Source of the DNA: Blastopirellula sediminis
GTDB taxonomy: Bacteria > Planctomycetota > Planctomycetia > Pirellulales > Pirellulaceae
Direction of reading: 5' to 3'
NCBI RefSeq assembly: GCF_020966755.1
Contig: NZ_JAJKFT010000010.1
Span: forward strand, 1,390,720 to 1,454,719
Length of the DNA: 64,000 nucleotides
This document shows, in pieces, positions 45,941 through 53,962 of the stretch. Numbering within the stretch: position 1 is the first letter of the stretch; every line of letters begins with the position of its first letter. The notes below the pieces were generated by a model. That model saw nothing but the letters and a program-made list of their open reading frames with translations. It ran no database searches and was not told the DNA's origin. Made by a program: the position numbers and the translations under genes.

Positions 45941-46333
45941 GTGTTGCGATATCTTCCTTGTTTGCTCTTGCTGGCGATCGCCGCGTCGGTCGGTTGCTCG
46001 AGTAACAATCTTGGCGTCAGCGCCGTTACCGGAACGGTGACGATGGATCAGAAGCCGCTTGCCGGCGGTCGCGTTCAATTCTTCCCGACGGATGGACGCC
46101 CCTCGAGCGGCGTTACCGACGCCAGCGGCACGTACGAGCTGAACTACATCCGCGACGTGATGGGCGCCGAACCGGGTCAGCATAAAGTTCGAATCACGAC
46201 CGACGTGCTGGAGCTTCCCAATGGACGGGAAACTCGTGAGACAATCCCCACGCGGTACAACCGCAACACCGAACTCATGGTGGAAGTGAAAGAGGGATCG
46301 AACGTCTTCGACTTTGATCTTAAGTCAAAGTAA
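45941..46333 (+). CDS. Small lipoprotein (partner of array member 5)
   Basis: 130 residues starting from GTG. Lipobox ASVGCSS. Mature domain AVTGTVTMDQKPLAGGRVQF, then PSSGVTDASGTYELNYIRDV and MGAEPGQHKVRITT, ending [10 protein letters not shown]. The closest paralogue is 40628. This gene ends the array, and a hairpin terminator follows. Confidence 0.82.
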   Translation: MLRYLPCLLLLAIAASVGCSSNNLGVSAVTGTVTMDQKPLAGGRVQFFPTDGRPSSGVTDASGTYELNYIRDVMGAEPGQHKVRITTDVLELPNGRETRETIPTRYNRNTELMVEVKEGSNVFDFDLKSK

Positions 46334-46354
46334 CGTCGGAATCGCCTGGCAGTG

Positions 46355-46388
46355 CGCGGTGCGTCTAGACGCACCGCAACTCTTTTCT
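46355..46388 (+). terminator. Rho-independent terminator after the DUF1559 array
   Basis: GCGGTGCGTC-TA-GACGCACCGC stem followed by AACTCTTTTC. It also lies at the end of the converging gene at 46387. Confidence 0.65.
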
Positions 46389-47184
46389 ATCGGCCAGGGT
46401 CGCGCAGCGGTCGCGCTTCGCTATCTTTGCGGCGTGGGCGTTTGCCTGGTCCGCTGGGTGCGTTGACGAACATCCAGAGAATGAAGCCGAGCAGCAGTCC
46501 GACGCCGGTCATCGTCAGGAAGGGCCACGGGGGGTTCCAGTTTTCCAGGCCGTGATGCAAGTCGGCGCCGAAAATCGTCGCCAGCGTGACGATCGGAAAG
46601 AAGAAGGCGGCCAGAACGTTTAGTCGATGCGCCGAGACCGACATCCGATGGGCGGCGTCGGCCTGACGTTCGGTTTGCTGTGCGATGGCGAAGTCGAGTT
46701 CGTTCTTCGCTTCGTTGTAAAGGAGCTCCGCTTTCCGTTCTAACTCGTAAGCGCGGTCGCGAGCGTTGATCAACGCTTTATCGTCGCCGCTTACTTCGCG
46801 CGCCTTTTGCAGCACCGCGTGCATGTTGCGCGTCGCGCGGAGCAGGGGGCTGAGGTCTGAGATGACTTGGAAGTAGGCGGCGCTTCCTTCGGCCGCTTCC
46901 TCTTCTTTCTCCAGCCGATCGATGGCGGATGCGTATTGGCCGAGATGGCGGGTAATGGCGCCGTCTCCTGATCCGAGGTCGCTGGAGTTCCATTCCTTCT
47001 TGCCGTCGCGCCAGAAGAAACGGCCGACCCGGTTTTTTTCGCCCGGTTTGGGAGGTTGGTGCAAAACGAGGAGGAGCTGGCCATCGGCCTGCATCACTCG
47101 CTGTTTCCCGACCTGATCCCCCAAACGGCGTCGAAAAAGGTCCGGGACCTCCCAAATAGCGGGTAATAGCGACTTCGCGTTCAT
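46387..47184 (-). CDS. CorA-like membrane protein lacking the GxN motif
   Basis: 265 residues. A long helical soluble part (residues ~60-205, with coiled-coil segments such as RAYELERKAELLYNEAKNELD) leads to two C-terminal membrane helices (LNVLAAFFFPIVTLATIFG and FLTMTGVGLLLGFILWMFV) separated by ADLHHGLENWNPP. The plan matches CorA/ZntB transporters, but the GMN/GIN motif that ends the first helix is replaced by FGAD. Basic tail GKRPRRKD. ATG 47184 gives MNAKSLLPAIWEV. Magnesium transport is possible but unproven; it may be an inactive or divergent homologue. Confidence 0.65.
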   Translation of the reverse strand: MNAKSLLPAIWEVPDLFRRRLGDQVGKQRVMQADGQLLLVLHQPPKPGEKNRVGRFFWRDGKKEWNSSDLGSGDGAITRHLGQYASAIDRLEKEEEAAEGSAAYFQVISDLSPLLRATRNMHAVLQKAREVSGDDKALINARDRAYELERKAELLYNEAKNELDFAIAQQTERQADAAHRMSVSAHRLNVLAAFFFPIVTLATIFGADLHHGLENWNPPWPFLTMTGVGLLLGFILWMFVNAPSGPGKRPRRKDSEARPLRDPGR

Positions 47185-47413
47185 CGGTGGACTCGCATGA
47201 TGAGATAAGATTCGCCGCTCTCTTGAGATTCGCGACTGGCGCACCATTATTGCTTAAAAATAAGGTCAAAATCGACTAGAGGCGGCGAATAGACAGTGAA
47301 CTATGCAGCTGTTATCCTCGAATTGTCAGCTTGTTAACTCTCCTGACGAGCGAATTTGCTGCCTTTACCACTTATTCCCCCCCGGGATCCCACCTGCACA
47401 TTTGGAGAAGCGA

Positions 47414-48061
47414 ATGAAGCGTTTTACTGCCCAGAGCCTGTTTTCCTTGGGCTTGATGTTCGTGGCCTTGGCGGCCGTTTCGGTCCGCGCCGCGGAAGAC
47501 GAAAAGGGCTGGATCGCGCTGACCGACGGCAAAAGCTTTGACGGTTGGAAGATCAACGAAAGCGACAAGTCCTGGAGCATCAAGGACGGCGCGTTCGTCG
47601 CCAACGGCGGTCGCAGCCACTTATTCTATGTCGGCGACGAAAAGCCGTTCAAGAACTTCACTTTGAATCTCAAAGTGATGACCAAGAACAACAGCAACGG
47701 CGGCGTCTACTTCCACACCAAGTTCCAGGAAGAAGGCTGGCCGAAGAATGGCTTTGAATGCCAGGTGAACAACAGCTACAACTCTGACCCGCGCAAGACC
47801 GCCAGCGTTTACGCCGTCAAAGACGTGCTGCAAGCTCCGGCCGGCGACGACGAGTACTTCGACTACACCATCGAAGTCAAAGACAAGACCGCCAAGCTGT
47901 TCATCAACGGCAAGCTGGTCAATGAGTACACCGAACCGGAAGGTACCGAAGCCGGCAAGGACTTCACCCGCGTCTTTGACGAAGGGACCTTCGCGCTGCA
48001 GGCTCACGATCCGGGCAGCACGGTCTACTACAAAGACATCCGCGTGAAGCGCCTGCCGTAA
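47414..48061 (+). CDS. Secreted DUF1080 (3-keto-disaccharide hydrolase-like) protein
   Basis: 215 residues. Signal peptide LFSLGLMFVALAAVSVRA. The single DUF1080 beta-jelly-roll shows DGKSFDGWK, WSIKDGAFVANGG, KNFTLNLKVMTKNNSNGGVYF and FECQVNN, ending DIRVKRLP. Related structures are glycoside-hydrolase-like lectin folds. ATG 47414 has GGAG at 7 bases; a longer open frame to 47303 is discounted. Terminator at 48096. It lies next to, but is not clearly co-transcribed with, the FAD oxidoreductase at 48224. Confidence 0.9.
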   Translation: MKRFTAQSLFSLGLMFVALAAVSVRAAEDEKGWIALTDGKSFDGWKINESDKSWSIKDGAFVANGGRSHLFYVGDEKPFKNFTLNLKVMTKNNSNGGVYFHTKFQEEGWPKNGFECQVNNSYNSDPRKTASVYAVKDVLQAPAGDDEYFDYTIEVKDKTAKLFINGKLVNEYTEPEGTEAGKDFTRVFDEGTFALQAHDPGSTVYYKDIRVKRLP

Positions 48062-48095
48062 GGTTGAACGCTAACGCGACAATTTGAACCCCAAA

Positions 48096-48128
48096 AAGCC
48101 GTCGGCAGCGATGCCGGCGGCTTTTTTT
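48096..48128 (+). terminator. Rho-independent terminator of the DUF1080 gene
   Basis: AAGCCGTCGGC-AGCGAT-GCCGGCGGCTT stem (one G:T pair) with a run of seven T. Confidence 0.8.
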
Positions 48129-48223
48129 GACGGTTTTCGGTTGTTTCTTTGCGGCGGCCGGCGATTTACAATAATCGAAATAGATTTTCCTACCTCAAAC
48201 CCCGCCTTTTTGGAGCTTTTCGC

Positions 48224-50290
48224 GTGATTCGACATTTCGCCCTGCTGGCCACGATGCTGGCGACCTGTTTTACCGCTCGACTCTCGGCAGCCGAAACGAG
48301 CTACGACGTCGTCATCTACGGCGGGACGTCGGCGGCGATCGCGGCGGCGGTGCAAGTCAAACGGATGGGGAAATCGGTCATCGTCGTTTCGCCCGATACG
48401 CACTTGGGCGGGCTCACCAGCGGCGGTCTCGGTTGGACCGACAGCGGCAACAAGGCGGCGATCGGCGGGATCTCGCGCGAGTTCTATCAACGCGTTCGTA
48501 AGCACTACGACCAGCCGTCGGCCTGGCGTCAGCAGAAGCCGGAACAATACAGCCGCTACAACAAGAATGAAGATGCGATGTGGGTCTTCGAACCGCACGT
48601 CGCCGAACAGATCTTTGAAGACCTGGTCGCCGAGTACAAGATTCCGGTCGTCCGCGACGCATGGCTTGATCGTGAGAACGGCGTCGAAGTGAAGGACGGC
48701 AAGATCGTCTCGTTCAAGACGCTCGACGGCAAGAAGTACAGCGGCAAGATCTTCATGGATACGACCTACGAAGGGGACCTGATGGCGGCGGCCGGGGTTT
48801 CGTACTTCGTCGGACGGGAAGGAAACGACGTCTATGAAGAAACGCTCGACGGTATTCAAACCGCTCATGCTCGTTCGCATCAATTCGATTACCCGGTCGA
48901 CCCGTACGTGGTGAAGGGAGACCCGAGCAGCGGGCTGCTTGCGAAGATCTCGGATCAGCCGCCGGGAATCGACGGTCAGGGAGACAAGAAGCTGCAGGCC
49001 TACTGCTTCCGCACTTGCTTGACGACCGCCCAGGACAACATGGTTCCGTTCCCGAAACCGGAAGGATACGACGCGAAGGATTACGCGTTGCTCGCGCGTT
49101 ACCTGGCCGGCGGTTGGAAGGGAGTCTTCAACAAGTTCGACCCGGCGCCCAACTTCAAGACCGACGTCAACAATCATGGCGGGTTTTCGTTCGACAACAT
49201 CGGCATGAACTACGACTATCCGGAAGCGTCGTACGAACGTCGTAAGGAAATCATCAAAGAGCACGAAAACTACCAGATCGGTTTGCTCTACTTCCTGTCG
49301 AACGACCCGAGCGTCCCGGCCGACATTCAAGCCAAGATGAAGAAGTGGGGACTGTCGAAGGATGAGTTCGTCGACAACCACAACTGGCCGCATCAGCTCT
49401 ACATTCGCGAAGCTCGCCGCATGGTCGGTCCGTTCGTGATGTCGGAGCAGTACCTGCGGGCGCTGAAGCCGACGCCGGAATCGGTCGGTCTCGGTTCGTA
49501 CAACATGGACTCGCACAACGTCCAGCGTTACGTCGATGCGAAAGGTCACGTCCGCAACGAAGGGGACATCCAGGTCAGCCCCGGCGGAGCCTATCCGATC
49601 AGCTACCGCTCGATCGTGCCGAAGAAGGAAGAATGCGAAAACCTGCTGGTGCCGGTTTGCGTTTCGTCGTCGCACATTGCGTACGGTTCGATCCGCATGG
49701 AGCCGGTCTTTATGATCCTGGGACAATCGGCTGCGACCGCCGCCGTCCAGGCGATCGAAGGAAACAAAGCGGTACAGGACGTCACCTATGACGAACTGAA
49801 GCCGCGTCTGTTGGCCGACGGTCAGGTGCTGGAAATGGAACGCAAGCCGAAGGCGCCGGCGATCGTGCTGCGTGCTGAAGATCTGCCGGGGACGGTCATC
49901 GATGACGTCGACGCCAAGACGGTCGGCACGTGGGGCGAAAGCAGCGTCGTGCAGCCGTTCGTCGGCAGCGGCTATCGCTTTTACGACGCCGCGACGAAGG
50001 CCAAAGCGTCGATCTCGTTTACGACCAAGCTGAAGGCGGGCAAGTACGACGTTCGCGTCGCCTATTCGCCGAACGCCAACCGCGCCACCAACGTCGCCAT
50101 CGCGGTGACCTCCGGCGGCGCAACGCATGAGGCCGAACTAAACCAACGCCAACAGCCAAAGCACGACAAGGCGTTCGCATCGATCGGTCAGTTCGAGCTG
50201 TCGGGCGAAACGACCGTCACCATCACCGGCGACGGCGCCAACGGCTATGTGATCGCCGACGCGGTTTCGTTCGTGCCGGTCAAGAAGTAG
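48224..50290 (+). CDS. FAD-dependent oxidoreductase with golvesin-like C-terminus
   Basis: 688 residues. Signal peptide from GTG 48224 (VIRHFALLATMLATCFTARLSA), with GGAG 8 bases before. FAD-binding Rossmann motif YDVVIYGGTSAAIAAAV near residues 28-44, then VIVVSPDTHLGGLTSGGLGW and a GxxSREFYQ segment of the FAD-dependent (often secreted) oxidoreductase family. Residues ~560-688 form a golvesin/xanthan-lyase-like beta-sandwich (WGESSVVQPFVGSGYRFYD; GYVIADAVSFVP), which the DUF1549 protein at 20122 also carries at its N-terminus. Substrate unknown, likely a carbohydrate derivative. Confidence 0.88.
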   Translation: MIRHFALLATMLATCFTARLSAAETSYDVVIYGGTSAAIAAAVQVKRMGKSVIVVSPDTHLGGLTSGGLGWTDSGNKAAIGGISREFYQRVRKHYDQPSAWRQQKPEQYSRYNKNEDAMWVFEPHVAEQIFEDLVAEYKIPVVRDAWLDRENGVEVKDGKIVSFKTLDGKKYSGKIFMDTTYEGDLMAAAGVSYFVGREGNDVYEETLDGIQTAHARSHQFDYPVDPYVVKGDPSSGLLAKISDQPPGIDGQGDKKLQAYCFRTCLTTAQDNMVPFPKPEGYDAKDYALLARYLAGGWKGVFNKFDPAPNFKTDVNNHGGFSFDNIGMNYDYPEASYERRKEIIKEHENYQIGLLYFLSNDPSVPADIQAKMKKWGLSKDEFVDNHNWPHQLYIREARRMVGPFVMSEQYLRALKPTPESVGLGSYNMDSHNVQRYVDAKGHVRNEGDIQVSPGGAYPISYRSIVPKKEECENLLVPVCVSSSHIAYGSIRMEPVFMILGQSAATAAVQAIEGNKAVQDVTYDELKPRLLADGQVLEMERKPKAPAIVLRAEDLPGTVIDDVDAKTVGTWGESSVVQPFVGSGYRFYDAATKAKASISFTTKLKAGKYDVRVAYSPNANRATNVAIAVTSGGATHEAELNQRQQPKHDKAFASIGQFELSGETTVTITGDGANGYVIADAVSFVPVKK

Positions 50291-50316
50291 TTCCGGCGAT
50301 CGCCAATTCGATACGC

Positions 50317-50356
50317 AAACGCCGCCCCGGCCGAGAGTCTGGGCGGCGTTTTTTCT
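50317..50356 (+). terminator. Rho-independent terminator of the FAD oxidoreductase gene
   Basis: AACGCCGCCC...GGGCGGCGTT stem followed by TTTT. The next gene starts 20 bases on. Confidence 0.8.
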
Positions 50357-50375
50357 AAGGAGATTCCTGCCACGG

Positions 50376-51035
50376 ATGAGTGACGACGGTCGCAGCACGA
50401 CGACGGAAGGAAAACAGCCCCTGGCGTTCCTTGGTCAGGGGGCGTTCTACGGATACGTCGCGACGGTGATGACGTTGGCGGCGTTGATCATTCTGATCGT
50501 CGGGGTGATGAGTTGGTTCGCCAAGGAACCGGTGCTGCCACGAATGAATAGTCTGCCGGGTGACGAATACCGCTGGGGATTTTTGCTGTTGCTGGCGGGT
50601 AGCATGGCCGCTTTTTTCTGGCGGCTAAGCCTGTTGCGAATGCGGCCGCTGCTGCGCGTCGGCTTGGAGGGGATCGAAGTGAATCTGGGCGTCGCATACG
50701 TCCCGGATTTTCCAACCCGCTGGCTGACGATCTTCGGCTGGATGCGAACTTCGGTCGGTTGGATTCCTTGGTACGAGGTGAAATGCGTGGAGGCTCGCCC
50801 CAGCGTGACCAACTTTGCAACCCGCATGGGAGTCAACGGCGGGTTGGTGATCGAGGGCGCAATCTTGCCGAAGAGCGGAGAAGGGCCGAGCCCGAGCGGC
50901 GTGCCGATCGGAACGTCGCTGGCGATCATCACGGCCGAGTTTCGTTCAACGCCGGGTCGCGTCGCCGAAAAAATTTATCCCTACCTGAATGATCCCCAAC
51001 TGCGCCAAACGCTTCCCAGCTTGTGGGAAACGTAG
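50376..51035 (+). CDS. Hypothetical membrane protein
   Basis: 219 residues. Two membrane helices near the N-terminus (YVATVMTLAALIILIVGVMSW and WGFLLLLAGSMAAFFWRL), then a soluble domain of about 130 residues (LRVGLEGIEVNLGVAYVPDF; GWIPWYEVKCVEARPS). No family recognised. It heads a group of four plus-strand membrane-protein genes; spacing to the next is 67 bases. GGAG upstream is distant (14 bases). Confidence 0.6.
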   Translation: MSDDGRSTTTEGKQPLAFLGQGAFYGYVATVMTLAALIILIVGVMSWFAKEPVLPRMNSLPGDEYRWGFLLLLAGSMAAFFWRLSLLRMRPLLRVGLEGIEVNLGVAYVPDFPTRWLTIFGWMRTSVGWIPWYEVKCVEARPSVTNFATRMGVNGGLVIEGAILPKSGEGPSPSGVPIGTSLAIITAEFRSTPGRVAEKIYPYLNDPQLRQTLPSLWET

Positions 51036-51102
51036 TAGGCTGCGGAGCAGGGGGATCGCCTACCACGATGGAGGCGGTCGATCGGAACGTAGGGCGGCGA
51101 AC

Positions 51103-52179
51103 ATGACGAGCGACGAGACGAAAGAGACGCCGGCGGCGAAGTCGATCGGGGTGCTGCGCGGATGCTTGGTAATTATCGCCATTCTCTATTTCATCATGCT
51201 GATGCCGTCGACGCATGGAACCCCATGGATTGTGACGGTCCCCTTGATCCTGCTGCTTGGTTGGATTCCGTTTCTGGTACGCAACGTCACGCAGATGGAG
51301 CCGAGCGGCGAGACGTTTTTGATTTGGATCGCTTGCGTCTTGTTGGCGATCGGAGTCGTGCAGCTGGTCATGACTCCGCTGTGGCGAAAACTGGGAACGT
51401 CTGCCGAGCAAACGGAGCCCGTCTGGCGATTTCGTTGGACGGCGGCGGGCGTGATTCTCTTCCACGCACTATTCGTCGGCGGGCTGGCGACCGTGGGAGC
51501 GATTGATCAGACCTATTGGATGATGCAAGGGCCGTTTCCATCGATGATGGATGGGCACGCGATCACAGAGCGTCGGATGGAGTCCGCGAACCGCTTGAAG
51601 CGGCTTGGCTTGGCCGCCCACAACTATCACGACGATTGGGGACGATTCCCGCAAAGCGATTTTTCCAAGGAGGGGGAGCCGCGTCATAGCTGGATGGTCA
51701 AACTCTTGCCTTTTCTGGAAGAGCGACAGCTGTACGAATCGATCGAGCTCGACAAGTCATGGGACGATCCGTCGCAACGCGCCGCGTACGAAACTCGCGT
51801 GAAAGGCTTTGAAAATCCCGGCATTCTCGAGGCGCCGGCGCCAGGAGAATTGGCGCCATCTCACTTTGCAAGCAACGTCCGGATGCTTGGTCCGAGGTTG
51901 AAAATGGAGTTTCGCAATGTGACCGATGGAACGAGCAATACGATCTTGATGGGTGAGGTGATGGACGAAGTCCCGGCCTGGGGGGATCCAATCAATTGGC
52001 GCGATCCGGCGCTGGGGGTCAATAAGTGGACGAATGGTTTTGGTTCGCCTTCGGTAGGGGGAGCGCAGTTTCTGTTCGTCGACGGTTCGGTCCATTTTCT
52101 TCGCGATGATATCGACCCGGAAGTGCTAAAAGCGCTCAGTACGCCGGCCGGAGGTGAGGCGAATCATGAGTTCCGTTGA
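51103..52179 (+). CDS. Multi-pass membrane protein with DUF1559 C-terminal signature (A)
   Basis: 358 residues from ATG 51103. Three to four membrane helices fill residues ~15-150 (GVLRGCLVIIAILYFIMLM; IVTVPLILLLGWIPFLV; TFLIWIACVLLAIGVVQLV; AAGVILFHALFVGG). After these come RLKRLGLAAHNYHDDWGRFP, a GMTSNT-like VTDGTSNTILMGEVMDE and AQFLFVDGSVHFLRDDIDPEV, all in DUF1559 order, ending LKALSTPAGGE. There is no prepilin leader. This puts a pilin-type domain on a polytopic membrane stalk. The next gene overlaps by 14 bases. Confidence 0.75.
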   Translation: MTSDETKETPAAKSIGVLRGCLVIIAILYFIMLMPSTHGTPWIVTVPLILLLGWIPFLVRNVTQMEPSGETFLIWIACVLLAIGVVQLVMTPLWRKLGTSAEQTEPVWRFRWTAAGVILFHALFVGGLATVGAIDQTYWMMQGPFPSMMDGHAITERRMESANRLKRLGLAAHNYHDDWGRFPQSDFSKEGEPRHSWMVKLLPFLEERQLYESIELDKSWDDPSQRAAYETRVKGFENPGILEAPAPGELAPSHFASNVRMLGPRLKMEFRNVTDGTSNTILMGEVMDEVPAWGDPINWRDPALGVNKWTNGFGSPSVGGAQFLFVDGSVHFLRDDIDPEVLKALSTPAGGEANHEFR

Positions 52180-53230
52180 GACAGGGCAGGGTGGAGCGAC
52201 AAGCGACGAGTCGCCGACGAGCGAACCAGATCGGCGTTACGTCTGGTGGATCGTCACGGCGGTGGTGGTGGCGATACTCGGCTTTTGTCTGATGCCGATC
52301 GCCGGCGGTTTGGCCTGGTTGATTGAAACGCCGTTTACGCTGCTGTTCGGATGGGTTCCCTACAGTTGGCGTACGCTGCACCAGACCTCACCAGAACGAA
52401 TCACGATTGTCGGGTGGATTATCAGCGTCGCGATTTTTTCGTTCGGGTTTCATTGCGCAGGACGATACTTTGCGGTCAAGTGGCAAGTGCGGAAGACGAT
52501 CGCCGTCGTGCTATTGATCTTCGCGGCGACCATCGCGGGGATTTGTTTGATCGGCGTCGGCCATCAAGCGGTTTGGATCGCCAACGCGCCGCGCTGGGTA
52601 GAACTAGAGAGTCGCTACTACGACCGTCATGACGCAGACCGGGACCTGCAGCAGATCGGCAACAGCATCAAAGACTTTCAATTGCAGAAGAACGCGCTGC
52701 CGCGCAGTACGTTTACGCCGGAGGGGCGTCCGCTGCATGGCTGGATGACGATGATCTTGCCGCAAATCGGCCGGATGGATCTGTATGAAAGCGTGACCTT
52801 GTTCGCCCCGTGGGATATGAACTATCAATCGTTCGCCTTTGACACGGAAGTGGAAGAATACCTTCGCCGCGGCGATTTGATCACGCGAGACGACCGCGAC
52901 TTTGCGGTGACGCATTACTCGGCGAACAAACATGTAATCGATTCGGCCAGGGTGAAGAGCCTGGCTGACGTCCAAGACGGAGCGAGCAATACGATCCTGC
53001 TTGGAGAGATCAACGACAACTTTCCGGCCTGGGCGCGACCGCGGAATGGGCGTGATCCGGCGATCGGCTTAAATCAACGGGGCGGGTTTGGGGCGCCGTG
53101 GGGAAGCGGCGTTTACTTCACCATGGGGGACGGCTCGGTGAGGTTTATTCCCAACGACGTCGATCCAGAAGTGCTACGAGCGCTCAGCACGCCCAATGGC
53201 GGCGAGCCTCCCTCGAAAACTGACTTTTGA
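52166..53230 (+). CDS. Multi-pass membrane protein with DUF1559 C-terminal signature (B)
   Basis: 354 residues from ATG 52166. Three to four helices (WWIVTAVVVAILGFCLMPI; AWLIETPFTLLFGWVPY; ITIVGWIISVAIFSFGFHC; IAVVLLIFAATIAGICLIGV), then a degenerate DUF1559 domain: SIKDFQLQKNALP in place of HNYHDT, DVQDGASNTILLGEINDN and GVYFTMGDGSVRFIPNDVDPEV, ending LRALSTPNGGE. It is a paralogue of the upstream gene and overlaps it, so the pair is surely co-translated. No prepilin leader. Confidence 0.75.
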   Translation: MSSVETGQGGATSDESPTSEPDRRYVWWIVTAVVVAILGFCLMPIAGGLAWLIETPFTLLFGWVPYSWRTLHQTSPERITIVGWIISVAIFSFGFHCAGRYFAVKWQVRKTIAVVLLIFAATIAGICLIGVGHQAVWIANAPRWVELESRYYDRHDADRDLQQIGNSIKDFQLQKNALPRSTFTPEGRPLHGWMTMILPQIGRMDLYESVTLFAPWDMNYQSFAFDTEVEEYLRRGDLITRDDRDFAVTHYSANKHVIDSARVKSLADVQDGASNTILLGEINDNFPAWARPRNGRDPAIGLNQRGGFGAPWGSGVYFTMGDGSVRFIPNDVDPEVLRALSTPNGGEPPSKTDF

Positions 53231-53269
53231 ACTTTTTCCCCGCTAAGAAGCGTCTTTGGAATAAGAACG

Positions 53270-53962
53270 ATGACGACCTTTTGCAATCTGCCGCTTTCGC
53301 TTCCTGTCGACTGGCTACTGCTTGGCGGAATGCCGGCGGTGCGCCTGACCAGCGACACTTCGACGCGCATGCAGGGGATCTCATTTTTCCTGATGGGGAT
53401 CGTCGTCTCGACGCTGGTCGTCTGGTGGGCGTGGAATTGGCTTCGTCGCGACTTTACGGCGCTGCCGAAGCTCTCGTTTATCGGCGCCGCCGGGCTGACG
53501 GTGTTGTGGGGGATGTTGTTCGTCATCGTGCTGACGATGATCAGCGGCGCTCGCGAGTTGATGACGCCAAAAGCATGGAGGCCGAACGGTCTTACCTACG
53601 CAATTGATGACGAGCCGGGAACGTCGCTGGAGAGTTTGGCCGAGGAGCGGGAAAACGAGATCAAGCTGGTCGCCGCCACGCTGACGTACTACAAACGGAC
53701 GCGCGGCGGAGAGTTGCCGGAAGATGTCGTCTACCTGGGAGATGCAGCGGAAGAGCTGGGGTTCATTTCGCTGGCTCATAGCCTGGAAATGAATTACTGG
53801 TACGACGCATCGCAATCCAAATCATCGCCGATCTTGATTCGGCAGATCGCTCAGAAGGGAGGGCCGGCGTGGGGAATCACAGCGGAGGGAGAAATTGTTC
53901 GCTTGGATGAGGCGGAGAAGCCGGAGCGAAGAGCGCCTAAAACCGATTCGGACGGTTCATAA
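53270..53962 (+). CDS. Hypothetical membrane protein
   Basis: 230 residues. Hydrophobic segments at ~36-55 (GISFFLMGIVVSTLVVWWAW) and ~68-90 (FIGAAGLTVLWGMLFVIVLTMI) flank a basic loop. A mostly soluble C-terminal part of ~130 residues follows (ESLAEERENEIKLVAATLTYY; YLGDAAEELGFISLAHSLEM). No recognised family. It follows the DUF1559 variants by 39 bases and its end overlaps the converging gene at 53937 by 26 bases. Confidence 0.6.
   Translation: MTTFCNLPLSLPVDWLLLGGMPAVRLTSDTSTRMQGISFFLMGIVVSTLVVWWAWNWLRRDFTALPKLSFIGAAGLTVLWGMLFVIVLTMISGARELMTPKAWRPNGLTYAIDDEPGTSLESLAEERENEIKLVAATLTYYKRTRGGELPEDVVYLGDAAEELGFISLAHSLEMNYWYDASQSKSSPILIRQIAQKGGPAWGITAEGEIVRLDEAEKPERRAPKTDSDGS

Noticed and set aside
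48071-50128. 685-codon minus-strand frame opposite the FAD oxidoreductase
   Set aside because: Translation is dominated by Arg, Val and Asp repeats with no motif; the plus-strand gene has signal peptide, FAD motif and ribosome-binding site.
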